Positions 22,195 to 35,813 are shown, counted from the stretch's first letter. The stretch is DNA of 64,000 bases from Asanoa sp. WMMD1127 (GCF_029626225.1 NZ_JARUBP010000001.1:4526001-4590000); one strand, 5' to 3'. The notes: generated by a model not told the origin, from the letters alone. Program-made: numbers and translations.

Positions 22195-22875
22195 GTGACC
22201 CGACCGTCGCCGATCGTCGCCCCCAGCATCCTCGCCGCCGACTTCGCCCGGCTCGCCGACGAGGTCCACGTGGTCGAAGGGGAGGCCGACTGGTTGCACA
22301 TCGACGTCATGGACAACCATTTCGTGCCCAACCTGACGATCGGCCTGCCCGTCGTGCAGAGCCTGCGCCCGGTCACCCAGCTGCCGTTCGACGTGCACCT
22401 GATGATCGACGAGCCGCGCCGGTGGGCGCCGGCCTACGCCGACGCGGGCGCCTACAACGTCACCTTCCACGTCGAGGCCAGTGAGAACCCGGTCGCGCTG
22501 GCCAAGGACCTGCGGGCCGCCGGCGCCAAGGCCGGCCTGGCGATCGACCGGGACACCCCGATCGAGCCCTACCTCGAGCTGCTGCCCAGCTTCGACACGC
22601 TGCTGGTGATGACCATCAAGGCCGGCTTCGGCGGCCAGCGCTTCCTGCCCGACCTGCTGGAGAAGGTGCGCAAGGTCCGCACGGCCCGGGAGAGCGGCCA
22701 TCTGGAGCTGCGCATCGAGGTCGACGGCGGGATCGCCGCCGACACGATCGAGCAGGCGGCGGAGGCCGGCGCCGACGCGTTCGTCGCGGGCACCGCGGTC
22801 TACGGCGCCGACGACCCGGCCGCCGCGATCCGCCATCTGCGGTCGCTGGCCACCGGGGCCGGGGCACGGCCATGA
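22195..22875 (+). CDS. rpe: Ribulose-phosphate 3-epimerase
   Basis: A 226-residue TIM barrel interconverting ribulose-5-P and xylulose-5-P in the pentose phosphate pathway. Motifs are [17 protein letters not shown], the metal-site His in [33 protein letters not shown] and VDGGI. The GTG at 22195 has no Shine-Dalgarno; TACACT ends six bases upstream, suggesting a leaderless transcript. The 3' end carries one copy of a 23-bp direct repeat. Confidence 0.96.
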   Translation: MTRPSPIVAPSILAADFARLADEVHVVEGEADWLHIDVMDNHFVPNLTIGLPVVQSLRPVTQLPFDVHLMIDEPRRWAPAYADAGAYNVTFHVEASENPVALAKDLRAAGAKAGLAIDRDTPIEPYLELLPSFDTLLVMTIKAGFGGQRFLPDLLEKVRKVRTARESGHLELRIEVDGGIAADTIEQAAEAGADAFVAGTAVYGADDPAAAIRHLRSLATGAGARP

Positions 22876-22960
22876 GCGAGCGGAGCGAGCGAATCAGCCG
22901 GCTCAGCGCGCCGAGGGAATGGTCTGCCACGCGAAGCGGGGCACGGCCATGAGCGAGCGG
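22861..22960. repeat. 23-bp direct repeat at the rpe / response-regulator junction
   Basis: A perfect 23-mer (GGGGCACGGCCATGAG followed by CGAGCGG) occurs at 22861-22883 and 22938-22960, 77 bp apart. Both copies contain an ATG followed by AGCGAGCGG. The first copy lies at the rpe 3' end and opens a 26-codon ORF (22872-22949); the second supplies the start of the response regulator. The spacer continues GAGCGAGCGGAGCGAGCGAA, a motif I associate with dispersed Micromonosporaceae repeats. Confidence 0.8.
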
Positions 22961-23926
22961 GACCAGGTCGCCCTGGAGCCGGTCAACCGGCTCGGGCTGA
23001 TCCTGATCGTCGACGACGACGAAGATATCGCCCGGTTCGTCGGGATCAGTCTCAAGCTGCACGGGTTCGACGTGATGCACGCCCGCGACGGTCAGGAGGC
23101 GCTGGAGCTGATCGAGCGGATCCGGCCGGACCTGTGCGTGGTCGACCTGATGATGCCCCGCATCGACGGCGTCGAGCTGACCCAACGGCTGCGCGCCGAC
23201 CCGATGAACGCCGCTCTGCCGATCATCATGCTGACCGCCAAGGGGCTGACCGTCGACAAGGTGCACGGGCTGCGGGCGGGCGCCGACGACTACATGGTCA
23301 AGCCGTTCGACACGTCCGAGCTCGTCGCCCGGGTCGAGTCGACGCTGCGCCGCAACCGGGAATACCGCGAGGTCTCGCCGCTGACCGGCCTGCCCGGCAA
23401 CACCCGGATCAGCCGCGAGATCACCGACCGGGTGCGCAACGGGGCCGACTACGCGGTCGCCTACATCGACATCGACCGGTTCAAGAGCGTCAACGACGTC
23501 TACGGCTTCGGCCGCGGCGACGAGTTCATCGGCGCGCTGGCCCGCAGCCTGCACCGGGCGGTCACCGTGGCCGGCCTGCCGCCCGCGTTCCTCGGCCACA
23601 TCGGCGGCGACGACTTCGTGATCGTCTGCGCCCCGCCGCAGGTCCGGCCGCTGGCCGAGCAGGCCGTGCTCGACTTCGAGAAGACCACCGACGGGCTCTA
23701 CGACGAGCGCGACGCCGCCCGTGGCTACGTCGAGGTGCGCGACCGGCGCAACAACATCCAGCGGGCGGCCCTGGTCACCCTCTCCATCGGGGTGGCCCTG
23801 TCCAGCGGCGACCGCCGGTTCAACGACCCGCGCGAGATCATCGCCCTGGCCAACGAGATGAAGAGCGTGGCGAAGAGCCAGCCCGGCTCGTACGTGGCCG
23901 TCGACCGCCGCCTCGCTCCGGGGTGA
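22949..23926 (+). CDS. Response regulator with C-terminal GGDEF-like domain (GGDDF)
   Basis: A 325-residue cytoplasmic protein. The receiver domain (about 10-125) has the acidic triad in VDDDEDI, the phospho-acceptor Asp in CVVDLMMP, Thr in MLTAKG and Lys in YMVKPF. The GGDEF-like domain (about 140-320) contains YIDIDRFKSVND and the signature GHIGGDDFVIV, where the catalytic Glu position is Asp. No RxxD inhibitory site precedes it. It could be a phosphorylation-controlled diguanylate cyclase or a c-di-GMP/GTP-binding pseudoenzyme. No histidine kinase is adjacent. The start ATG lies in the second copy of a direct repeat. Confidence 0.85.
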   Translation: MSERDQVALEPVNRLGLILIVDDDEDIARFVGISLKLHGFDVMHARDGQEALELIERIRPDLCVVDLMMPRIDGVELTQRLRADPMNAALPIIMLTAKGLTVDKVHGLRAGADDYMVKPFDTSELVARVESTLRRNREYREVSPLTGLPGNTRISREITDRVRNGADYAVAYIDIDRFKSVNDVYGFGRGDEFIGALARSLHRAVTVAGLPPAFLGHIGGDDFVIVCAPPQVRPLAEQAVLDFEKTTDGLYDERDAARGYVEVRDRRNNIQRAALVTLSIGVALSSGDRRFNDPREIIALANEMKSVAKSQPGSYVAVDRRLAPG

Positions 23927-24030
23927 CCGGTTTGTCCGGCGGTGTCCGTGGCCGGCGCCGCATGTGAGGTAGGTCGCCTGTCGATCGCCGTTCCGCCGAT
24001 TGCGTGTAAGACTTAACCCCAACCCACCAC

Positions 24031-24203
24031 GCGCTGGCGGGACTCGGTGAAATTCCGAACCGGCGGTGATCCGCGGGGCCTGGCCCCCGGTAAGCCCGCG
24101 ACCCGGTCGAGGAACCTCTCGAACGGTGGACCTGGTGAGAATCCGGGGCCGACGGTTGGGCAGCCACTTCGGCCGCCCAGACAGTCCGGATGGGAGACAG
24201 CGC
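24031..24203 (+). ncRNA. FMN riboswitch (RFN element) controlling the rib operon
   Basis: P1 is formed by GCGCTG (24031-24036) and CAGCGC (24198-24203). Conserved RFN blocks follow in order: GACTCGGTGAAATTCCGAAC, CGGCGGTGATCCGCG, AGCCCGCGA, GGTGAGAATCCGGGGCCGAC and AGTCCGGATGGGAGA. FMN binding should reduce expression of ribD-ribE-ribBA-ribH. The 120 bp between the aptamer and ribD probably hold the expression platform. The 400-bp gap from the upstream gene also has a TAAGAC -10-like box at 24007. Confidence 0.95.
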
Positions 24204-24326
24204 GAGGGCGGATGGCCGCGCCGTTCCCAGGCGCCGCCGTCGGGCGGCCTGACGCCGTCCCGAGCCGCGCTCCTGCCTGCCTCCACCTCGCCCGCGCTGA
24301 CCACGGCGCACGGGAAGGGAACGGGC

Positions 24327-25391
<1,065 letters not shown>

Positions 25392-25396
25392 CCCGC

Positions 25397-25993
25397 ATGT
25401 TCACCGGCATCATCGAGGAGCTCGGCGAGATGGTCGGCTGGACCGCGACCGGCGACGACTCCGGCCTGATCGCGATCCGCGGCAAGACCGTCGTCGACGA
25501 CCTGAAGCACGGCGACTCGATCTCGGTCAACGGTGTCTGCCTGACCGCGGTCGAGATCTCCGCCGACGGCTTCACCGCCGACGTGATGGGCGAGACGCTG
25601 CGCCGCTCGTCGCTCGGCGAGCTGCACCCCGGCGACCCCGTCAACCTGGAACGGGCCGCCCGGCTCGACAGCCGGCTCGGCGGCCACCTCGTGCAGGGGC
25701 ACGTCGACGGCGTCGCCCGGATCGTCGGCCGTGAGCCCGCCGAGCAGTGGACCACCGTCCGGTTCGAGCTGCCGGCCGCCATTCGCCGTTACGTCGTGGA
25801 GAAGGGCTCGATCACGGTCGACGGCGTCTCGCTGACCGTGATGGAGGCGGGCGCCGACACGTTCTCGGTCGGCCTGATCCCGACCACGCTGTCGCTCACC
25901 ACACTCGGTCACAAGCAGATCGGCGACCTGGTCAACCTCGAGGTCGACGTGATCGCGAAATATGTCGAACGGCTCCTGGGGGAGAGGTCATGA
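25397..25993 (+). CDS. ribE: Riboflavin synthase, alpha chain
   Basis: A 198-residue protein with the two tandem lumazine-binding barrels. The first starts [10 protein letters not shown] with [10 protein letters not shown]; the second starts [12 protein letters not shown] with [10 protein letters not shown]. It dismutates two lumazines to riboflavin plus the pyrimidine precursor. It lies five bases after ribD and overlaps ribBA by four. Confidence 0.96.
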   Translation: MFTGIIEELGEMVGWTATGDDSGLIAIRGKTVVDDLKHGDSISVNGVCLTAVEISADGFTADVMGETLRRSSLGELHPGDPVNLERAARLDSRLGGHLVQGHVDGVARIVGREPAEQWTTVRFELPAAIRRYVVEKGSITVDGVSLTVMEAGADTFSVGLIPTTLSLTTLGHKQIGDLVNLEVDVIAKYVERLLGERS

Positions 25994-27222
25994 CGCTGTC
26001 CACAGTGGAAGGGGCCGTCGCCGCGATCGCGGCGGGCCGGCCGGTCGTGGTCGTCGACGACGAGGACCGCGAGAACGAGGGCGACCTCATCTTCGCCGCC
26101 GAGCTGGCGACGCCGGAGCTGCTCGCGTTCACGGTCCGCTGGACGTCCGGCTACATCTGCGCGCCGATCACCGAGGAAGAGGCCGACCGCCTCGAGCTGC
26201 CGCCGATGTACCACACCAACCAGGACCGGCGCGGGACCGCGTACACGGTGACCGTCGACGCCCGCGAGGGTGTCTCCACCGGCATCTCGGCCGCGGACCG
26301 CGCGCACACGATCCGGCTGCTGGCCTCGCCGGAGACGACCGCGACCGACCTGTCCCGGCCCGGCCACGTGGTGCCGCTGCGCGCCAAGGCCGGCGGCGTG
26401 CTGCGCCGGCCCGGCCACACCGAGGCGGCGGTCGACCTCGCGGTGCTGGCCGGCCTGCGGCCGGCGGGCGTGCTGTGCGAGCTCGTCAACGACGACGGCA
26501 CCATGATGCGCCTGCCCGACCTGGAGAAGTTCGCGGCCGAGCACGGCCTGCCGCTCATCTCCATCGCCGACCTGATCGCCTACCGGCGGCACCACGAGAA
26601 GCAGGTCGAGCGGGTCGTGGAGACGCGGATCCCGACCGAGCACGGCGTGTTCACCGCCTACGGCTACCGCTCCACCCACGACTCGGCCGAGCACGTGGCG
26701 ATGGTCTACGGCGACCTCGACGACGGTGCCGACGTGCTGGTCCGGGTGCACTCTGAATGCCTCACCGGCGACGTGTTCGGCTCACTGCGCTGCGACTGCG
26801 GCCCGCAGCTCAACGCGGCGCTGGCCCGGGTCGCGGCCGAGGGCCGTGGCGTCGTGCTCTACATGCGGGGCCACGAGGGGCGGGGCATCGGCCTGCTGCA
26901 CAAGCTGCAGGCCTACCAGCTGCAGGACCTGGGCCGCGACACCGTCGACGCCAACCTCGACCTGGGCCTGCCGGCCGACGCCCGCGACTACGGCACCGGC
27001 GCGCAGATCCTCTACGACCTCGGCGTGCGCTCGATGCGCCTGCTGACGAACAACCCGGCCAAGCGGGCGGGCCTGGAGGGCTACGGGCTGACGATCGTCG
27101 GCCGCGAGGGCCTGCCGGTGCGCCCGCACCCCGAGAACGTCCGCTACCTGCGGACCAAGCGCGACCGAATGGGACACCTGATCGACGCCCTCGACGACGT
27201 CGACACGGCGGAGGGATTCTGA
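25990..27222 (+). CDS. ribBA: Bifunctional DHBP synthase / GTP cyclohydrolase II
   Basis: A 410-residue fusion. The DHBP synthase domain (1-200) shows [17 protein letters not shown] and [10 protein letters not shown] with RPGHTEA. The GTP cyclohydrolase II domain has zinc cysteines in [18 protein letters not shown], then [10 protein letters not shown] and the C-terminal [14 protein letters not shown]. It supplies both precursors of riboflavin. It overlaps ribE by ATGA and ribH by one base. Confidence 0.96.
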   Translation: MTLSTVEGAVAAIAAGRPVVVVDDEDRENEGDLIFAAELATPELLAFTVRWTSGYICAPITEEEADRLELPPMYHTNQDRRGTAYTVTVDAREGVSTGISAADRAHTIRLLASPETTATDLSRPGHVVPLRAKAGGVLRRPGHTEAAVDLAVLAGLRPAGVLCELVNDDGTMMRLPDLEKFAAEHGLPLISIADLIAYRRHHEKQVERVVETRIPTEHGVFTAYGYRSTHDSAEHVAMVYGDLDDGADVLVRVHSECLTGDVFGSLRCDCGPQLNAALARVAAEGRGVVLYMRGHEGRGIGLLHKLQAYQLQDLGRDTVDANLDLGLPADARDYGTGAQILYDLGVRSMRLLTNNPAKRAGLEGYGLTIVGREGLPVRPHPENVRYLRTKRDRMGHLIDALDDVDTAEGF

Positions 27223-27689
27223 TGGCGGGTTTCGGCGAACCGGACGTGGCCACTGTGGACGCATCGGGCCTGACGGTGGGCATCGTGGCGGCCCGCTGGC
27301 ACGCGGAGCTGACGGACCACATGGTCGACCGCGCGGTGGCCGCGGCCAAGGCCTCGGCCGTCGCGGACGTGGCGGTGGCCCGGGTCGCGGGCTCGGTCGA
27401 GATCCCGGTGGTGGCCCAGGCGCTGGCGAAGAAGTACGACGTCGTGGTCGCCCTCGGCGTCGTCATCCGCGGCGCGACGGCCCACTTCGACTACGTCTGC
27501 CGGTCGGTGACGGACGGCCTGACCCGGGTCGCCCTCGACACGGGCAAGCCGGTCGCGCACGGCGTGCTCACGGTGAACACCCTGGAGCAGGCGCAGGACC
27601 GGGCAGGCCTGCCGGGCTCGGCGGAGGACAAGGGCTGGGCGGCCACCATCGCCGCCCTCGACGCCGCCCTGGCCATCCGCGCTCTCTAG
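27222..27689 (+). CDS. ribH: 6,7-Dimethyl-8-ribityllumazine synthase
   Basis: A 155-residue protein with GIVAARWHAELTD, GVVIRGATAHFDYVC and the catalytic-His motif PVAHGVLTVNTLEQAQDRAG. It forms the lumazine used by RibE and assembles into large oligomers. Its stop codon is unusual: the TA of TAG is an IS630 target-site copy and the G is the first base of the element. The insertion therefore left the protein unchanged. Confidence 0.96.
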   Translation: MAGFGEPDVATVDASGLTVGIVAARWHAELTDHMVDRAVAAAKASAVADVAVARVAGSVEIPVVAQALAKKYDVVVALGVVIRGATAHFDYVCRSVTDGLTRVALDTGKPVAHGVLTVNTLEQAQDRAGLPGSAEDKGWAATIAALDAALAIRAL

Positions 27690-28777
27690 TGTCGTGAGTC
27701 GTTAATTCGAGTGCAGTAGCGGGCGATGGATTCGAGGATCTGGTCGGCGGTCTTGGTCCAGACGTAGGGCTTGGGGTTGTCGTTCCAGGTTCCGATCCAT
27801 TCGCGGATGTCTTTGTTGAGGGCGCGGACCGAGCGGTGGGTTCCGCGTTGGAGTTTCTTGGTGGTCAGTTCGCCGAACCAGCGCTCGACGAGGTTGAGCC
27901 AGGATGAGCTGGTCGGGGTGAAGTGCAGGACGAAGCGAGGGTGGGCCGCCAGCCAGCGTTTGATCGCTGGTGTCTTGTGTGTGGAGGCGTTGTCCAGGAC
28001 CAGGTGGACCTGTAGGTCCGCGGGGACTTCCCGGTCGAGGGTGGTCAGAAACTTGCGGAACTCGATCGCCCGGTGTCGGGCGTGCAACGAGCCGATCACC
28101 TTGCCGGTGGTCAGGTCCAGGGCGGCGTAGAGGCTGGAGGTGCCGGCGCGGATGTAGTCGTGACTGGCCCTGGCGGGTGTGCCGGGCAGCATTGGTAGGA
28201 CCGGCGCGGTCCGGTCGAGGGCTTGGATCTGAGACTTTTCGTCGACGCAGAGCACGACCGCCCGTTCCGGCGGGTCCAAGTAGAGACCGACCACGTCGCG
28301 GACCTTGTCAATGAATTGCGGGTCTTTCGACAGCTTCCACGAGTCCTGCCGGTGCGGCTGCAGCCCGAACGCCCGCCAGATCCGCGATACCGCCGTCTGT
28401 GACAGGCCGACCTGCGCGGCCAGCGACCGGGTCGACCAGTGCGTGGCGTCCTTCGGCGTGGTCTCCAACGTCGTGGTGATGACGCGCTCGACGTCGGTGT
28501 CGGTGACCGTGCGCGGCCGGCCCGGCCGCGGCTCGTCCAACAACCCGTCGAGCCGGTCGACCGCGAACCGATTACGCCACTTCTTCACCGTGTTCCGCGA
28601 GATCCCCAGACGCTGCGCGATCTGGCCGTTCGACTCGCCGGGACCATCGGCACAGGCCAGCACGACCCGTGACCGCGCCGCCAAAGCCTGCGCACTGGTC
28701 GGCCTTCGTGACCAGGTAACCAACTGCTCACGCTCGTCATCAGTGAGCACGATCGACACTGCTATCGGAGACGGCAT
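27686..28777 (-). CDS. IS630-family transposase
   Basis: A 363-residue intact transposase. An N-terminal helix-turn-helix (GQIAQRLGISRNTVKKWRNRF) and a second DNA-binding region precede a DDE catalytic core: Asp in VVLCVDEKSQI, Asp in HLVLDNASTHKTP and Glu in SSWLNLVERWFGEL. The last sense codon ends at the terminal base of the element. The TAG stop is made from the duplicated target TA plus the flanking host base. ATG 28777 is used. Confidence 0.93.
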   Translation of the reverse strand: MPSPIAVSIVLTDDEREQLVTWSRRPTSAQALAARSRVVLACADGPGESNGQIAQRLGISRNTVKKWRNRFAVDRLDGLLDEPRPGRPRTVTDTDVERVITTTLETTPKDATHWSTRSLAAQVGLSQTAVSRIWRAFGLQPHRQDSWKLSKDPQFIDKVRDVVGLYLDPPERAVVLCVDEKSQIQALDRTAPVLPMLPGTPARASHDYIRAGTSSLYAALDLTTGKVIGSLHARHRAIEFRKFLTTLDREVPADLQVHLVLDNASTHKTPAIKRWLAAHPRFVLHFTPTSSSWLNLVERWFGELTTKKLQRGTHRSVRALNKDIREWIGTWNDNPKPYVWTKTADQILESIARYCTRINDSRH

Positions 28778-28821
28778 ACGACCACCGTACCCACTGACAA
28801 CGATTTAACGACTCAGGACAC
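27689..28821 (-). mobile_element. IS630-family insertion sequence, complete
   Basis: A 1133-bp element bounded by inverted repeats that begin GTGTC(G/C)TGAGTCGTTAA; 19 of the first 21 bases match between ends (27689-27709 and 28821-28801). It is flanked by TA duplications at 27687-27688 and 28822-28823, the IS630/Tc1 hallmark. Removing the element and one TA restores CTCTAGAGG, where ribH and the MOSC gene would share CTAG as convergent stops. Its base composition looks visibly lower in GC than its neighbours. The intact ORF and ends suggest a recent insertion. Confidence 0.93.
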
Positions 28822-30491
28822 TAGAGGTCCAGCACCACTTCGCCGCGGGGGCGGGAGCAGCAGATCAGGGTGTTGCCCGGTCCCGCGGGTTCGAGGGGCT
28901 CCGGGTCGAAGGTGACGGCGCCCGAGAGCAGGCCGGTTTCGCAGGTGTGGCAGACGCCCGTGCGGCAGGACCAGCGGGTCGGGACGTCGCACGCCTCGGC
29001 CAGCTCCAGCAGTGAACGGCCGTCGTCGGGCATGGGCACGGTCAGGCCGCTGCGGGCGAACGTGACCGCCGGCCCGGTGCCGGGCTCGCCGGGCGGTGGG
29101 TGCGGAGAGCGGCGGTTCGCGTCGGTGATGCCGGGGTTGATGGCGGCGCGGGCCGCGAAGAACTCCGTCTTCACCCGGTCGGGCTTGAGACCCACGTCGA
29201 CCAGCGCGGCCCGCACATCGTCCATGAAGGACTCCGGACCGCAGACGTACGCGTCGGCGTCCGTCGGCAACCCCATGGACTCCAGCACGCCGGCCGTCAG
29301 TCGGGTCTGCGTCGAGTAGTAGACGTGCTCCTGCGCGTTCGGCAGCTTCGCCAGCAGTCCTTGGATCTCCGGGCCGAACGCGTACTGGCGCTGGTCGTGG
29401 GTCGTGTGGATCCACCAAATCTGGCGGGTGTCGCCGTCGGCGGCCAGCCGGTGCAGCATCGCCAGCACCGGCGTCACGCCGATCCCGGCCGAGATCAGCA
29501 GGACCGGGTCGGTGCCGCCGGCCAGCGTGAACTCCCCGCGCGCCGCGGCGACGTCGAGCAGGGCGCCGGGCCGCAGGCGTTGCAGCGGGCCGCTGACCGC
29601 GCCGTGCTCCTCGCGCTTGACGCTGATGCGCCAGGCGGCCGGGTCGGAGAACGAGTACGAGCGCACGCCCGCGGCGACCTTCACCGTCAGGTACTGGCCG
29701 GCCTCGGCCGGCGGCAGCGGCCGGTCGTCGTCGGCGGCGAGGTAGATGGACGTGATCGAGTCGGTCTCGGCGACCATCCGGGCGACGCGCAGCTGGCGGA
29801 AGCCGGTCCACGGCGGCTCGTGGCCGACCGGGATCGGCGCGAGGCCACCGCCGCCGGCGAGCACCTCGCGGAACGAGGCCTGCCAGCCGGGGCTGAGCGC
29901 CGGGATGTCGAGGGCGGCGCGGATCCGGTCGTGGTCGGGATCCGGCAGGTAGAGCAGCGCGTCGACCTCCGCGACACTGACCTCGTGCGGGCCGACCCGG
30001 GTGCGGACGATCTCGTCGCCGGCGCCGACCGTACCCTCGGTGATCACCCGCAGGTAGAAGCCGGGCCGGTGGTGGCCGACGAGCAGCGCCGGCAGCCGCG
30101 GCTCGCCCAGCCGCATGCCGACCCGGAAGCAGGTCACCCGCGGCTGGCTGACCTCGAACTCGGCCTCGCCGATCCGGTAGCGGTCGCCGATGTGCACCTC
30201 GTCGTCGGACAGGCCGTCGACCGTGAAGTTCTCACCGAACGCGCCGTGGCCGCCCAGGTCCTTGGCGAAGAACCGCGACCAGTGCGCGTACGAGTCGGTC
30301 TGGTAGACCAGCACCGCCCGTTGCTCGCCGCCGTGCCCGTCGAGGTCGCCCTGGCCGTCGCCGTCGACGTTCAGTCGGCGCACCATCCGTCTCCCGCTCA
30401 CCGGCGCCTTCCACACTCCGGTGTGGACGGTGCGGCCCTGCCACGCCACGTCCTTGGGCATCCCGACGTTGACCGACAACAGCGTCGCCAT
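28821..30491 (-). CDS. MOSC domain - ferredoxin reductase - [2Fe-2S] ferredoxin fusion
   Basis: A 556-residue three-part oxidoreductase. Residues 1-220 form a MOSC (YiiM-like) domain with the conserved Cys in QPRVTCFRVGMRLGE. Residues 225-455 form an FAD/NAD(P)-binding reductase (GVRSYSFSDPA, LLISAGIGVTPVLAML, YVCGPESFM). The C-terminal plant-type ferredoxin has CRTGVCHTC and a final Cys in LICC. MOSC proteins handle molybdenum cofactor and N-oxygenated substrates, so a reductive detoxification role is likely; the substrate is unknown. The ATG at 30491 has AGGGGGAAAG upstream. Its stop codon abuts the IS630 insertion. Confidence 0.87.
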   Translation of the reverse strand: MATLLSVNVGMPKDVAWQGRTVHTGVWKAPVSGRRMVRRLNVDGDGQGDLDGHGGEQRAVLVYQTDSYAHWSRFFAKDLGGHGAFGENFTVDGLSDDEVHIGDRYRIGEAEFEVSQPRVTCFRVGMRLGEPRLPALLVGHHRPGFYLRVITEGTVGAGDEIVRTRVGPHEVSVAEVDALLYLPDPDHDRIRAALDIPALSPGWQASFREVLAGGGGLAPIPVGHEPPWTGFRQLRVARMVAETDSITSIYLAADDDRPLPPAEAGQYLTVKVAAGVRSYSFSDPAAWRISVKREEHGAVSGPLQRLRPGALLDVAAARGEFTLAGGTDPVLLISAGIGVTPVLAMLHRLAADGDTRQIWWIHTTHDQRQYAFGPEIQGLLAKLPNAQEHVYYSTQTRLTAGVLESMGLPTDADAYVCGPESFMDDVRAALVDVGLKPDRVKTEFFAARAAINPGITDANRRSPHPPPGEPGTGPAVTFARSGLTVPMPDDGRSLLELAEACDVPTRWSCRTGVCHTCETGLLSGAVTFDPEPLEPAGPGNTLICCSRPRGEVVLDL

Positions 30492-30580
30492 GTGCTTTCC
30501 CCCTGTCGCCAACGTAGATCGGTGGCAGCGGGCCGACAACGGGGGTCACCGCGGCCGGCCCACTCGCACGGTCGCACATG

Positions 30581-31285
30581 TCACACCAGCCGCTCGCCGC
30601 CGTCGAGACCCAGCGACACCCCGGTGAGGAACGTGTTCGTCAGCGCGAAGACGACCGCCTCGGCGACGTCGCCCGGCGTCCCGATCCGGCGGGCCGGGTT
30701 GGTCTTGCTGCGGCCCGCGTACAACTGCGCCTTCTTCTCGGGCCCCAGCGCGTCGTAGGCGCCCGAGTCGATCGTGCCCGGCGAGATCGCGTTGACCCGG
30801 ATCGGCGCGAGCTCCACCGCGAGCGACCGGACGATCGCGTCCACGGCGCCGTTGGTCGCGGCCACGGCCAGCATGCCGGCGGCCGGCTTGACCGCGGTGG
30901 CGCCGGAGAACAGCAGGAACGAGCCGTCGGCCGGCATCTGGGTGGCGAAGTGCTTGGCGAGCAGGATCGCCCCGACCGCCTTGGTGCGCAACGAGAGCGC
31001 CACCACGTCGGGGTCGAGCTGGCCCACCGGCCCGCGGGCCCGGGCCGACGCGGTGCTCACCACGTGGTCGACGGCGCCGACCCGCTCGGCCAGGGCGGCC
31101 ACGCTCGCCTCGTCGGTGACGTCGACGGTTTCGACCCGCACGTCCGGATAGGCGGCGGCGAGCGCTTCCGCGTCGCGGCCCGCGACCACCACGGACCCGC
31201 CCGCCTCGCGCACGGCGTCCGTCGCGGCCCGGGCGATGCCGCCACCGCGGCCGATCACCAGCACGGTCCGGTCCTTGAGTGTCAT
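30581..31285 (-). CDS. SDR-family protein lacking the usual Tyr-Lys catalytic pair
   Basis: A 234-residue Rossmann protein. The cofactor motif is VLVIGRGGGIARAATDAV, with DVTDEAS for the adenine and VVSTAS in place of NNAG. At the active site the expected YxxxK before the helix reads LAVAATNGAVDAIVRSL, so Tyr and Lys are absent. The distal ELAPIRVNAISPGTIDSGAYD is normal. This matches a divergent actinobacterial SDR subgroup I recall; activity is uncertain. It overlaps the upstream DUF427 gene by four bases and is probably co-transcribed with it. Confidence 0.8.
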   Translation of the reverse strand: MTLKDRTVLVIGRGGGIARAATDAVREAGGSVVVAGRDAEALAAAYPDVRVETVDVTDEASVAALAERVGAVDHVVSTASARARGPVGQLDPDVVALSLRTKAVGAILLAKHFATQMPADGSFLLFSGATAVKPAAGMLAVAATNGAVDAIVRSLAVELAPIRVNAISPGTIDSGAYDALGPEKKAQLYAGRSKTNPARRIGTPGDVAEAVVFALTNTFLTGVSLGLDGGERLV

Positions 31286-32160
31286 CGTGGTGCTCCCTCC
31301 TGGTGCAGGATCTCGTCGGGGTCGAGGCCGCGGTCGATGCCGTGCGGCACGACGGACTGGCCGGGCTCCAGCGCGAGCCGGCGGCCGTCCAGCCGCACCT
31401 CGATCAGATCGGGCTCGAACGAGACGAGATCGGCGACGGCCCGCACCTCCGGCCACGCCTCCCGGTAGGACCAGGCGGCCCGGCGGCGCCGGCCGATGTC
31501 GTAGTAGCTGGCCAACCCCTTGTAGGGGCAGAACGTCTGGCCGCCGACCTCGGTCAGCGCGGCGGGGTCGACGTCGGCACGCGGCACGTACCACCGGGGC
31601 GCGAAGCCCGACTCGTAGAGCACGAGCGGCCGGCTGGTGTCGGCGATCACCCGGTCGCCGTCGCGCACCTCGAGCCGGCGGGAGGTCCGCCGGACGTCGA
31701 TCCGGTGGTACGGGTCGGCGGCGTGCCCGACGATCCGCTCGTCCTCCTCGTAGAACGCGTCCATCGGCCGCCAGGCGAACGCGACGCGGTCGGCCAGGTC
31801 CTTGGCGTGGTCGGGCAGCCCGACGAACTGCCAGGCCGCCCGGGGCGCGGTGCGGTCGCCGCCGCCGTGCACGGTGAACCAGGCCGTCGCGCCGAGGTCC
31901 GGATGGCTGGTGACCCGATCGGTCGGCTCGAGGGCGCCGGGCGTGACCGCCGCGGCGGGGAAGTAGGCCACCGGGTAGCGACCCGGCTCGTGCAGCAGCA
32001 CGACGTCGTCGCTGTCGGCGATCCAGCTCCCGCCGAACCGCACCCGCATCCGCCGGCGCAGCCGTTCGGCGAAGAGCAACCGCTCCGGCAGGGGTTCGGG
32101 AACCAGGAACCGGCCCACCGGTCCGGCGGACAGCGGCCCCTGCTGCCAGGCAAGTCCCAT
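31282..32160 (-). CDS. DUF427 (double-domain) protein
   Basis: A 292-residue protein with two DUF427 units. The first (about 30-140) contains RVRFGGSWIADSDDVVLLHEPG; the second (about 160-260) contains DTSRPLVLYESGFAPRWYVPRADV and TFCPYKGLASYYDI. The biochemical role is unknown. GGGAGG lies seven bases before ATG 32160. It is divergent from a CGNR regulator, and an inverted repeat sits at its start. Confidence 0.82.
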   Translation of the reverse strand: MGLAWQQGPLSAGPVGRFLVPEPLPERLLFAERLRRRMRVRFGGSWIADSDDVVLLHEPGRYPVAYFPAAAVTPGALEPTDRVTSHPDLGATAWFTVHGGGDRTAPRAAWQFVGLPDHAKDLADRVAFAWRPMDAFYEEDERIVGHAADPYHRIDVRRTSRRLEVRDGDRVIADTSRPLVLYESGFAPRWYVPRADVDPAALTEVGGQTFCPYKGLASYYDIGRRRRAAWSYREAWPEVRAVADLVSFEPDLIEVRLDGRRLALEPGQSVVPHGIDRGLDPDEILHQEGAPR

Positions 32161-32171
32161 GACGCACCTCC

Positions 32172-32202
32172 CTAATGCATAGTCCGACGCTAAAAGCATT
32201 AG
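32172..32202. promoter_or_regulatory. Inverted repeat in the DUF427/CGNR divergent promoter region
   Basis: CTAATGC (32172-32178) and GCATTAG (32196-32202) form an exact 7-bp inverted repeat with a 17-bp spacer. A third related site, CTAATG, starts at 32227 just before the TAAGAT -10 of the CGNR gene. The region is AT-rich relative to its surroundings. It is a likely operator, and the adjacent CGNR protein is the obvious candidate ligand. Confidence 0.55.
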
Positions 32203-32246
32203 TCTGGGTACGCAAGCCGTTCGGAGCTAATGGATAAGATTGCCCT

Positions 32247-35799
<3,553 letters not shown>

Positions 35800-35813
35800 T
35801 CGTGTCGAGCGCT

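Noticed and set aside
22872-22949. A 25-residue ORF between rpe and the response regulator as a separate gene
   Set aside because: It is made of the duplicated GAGCGAGCGG repeat and has no family resemblance; kept only as a possible translational leader.
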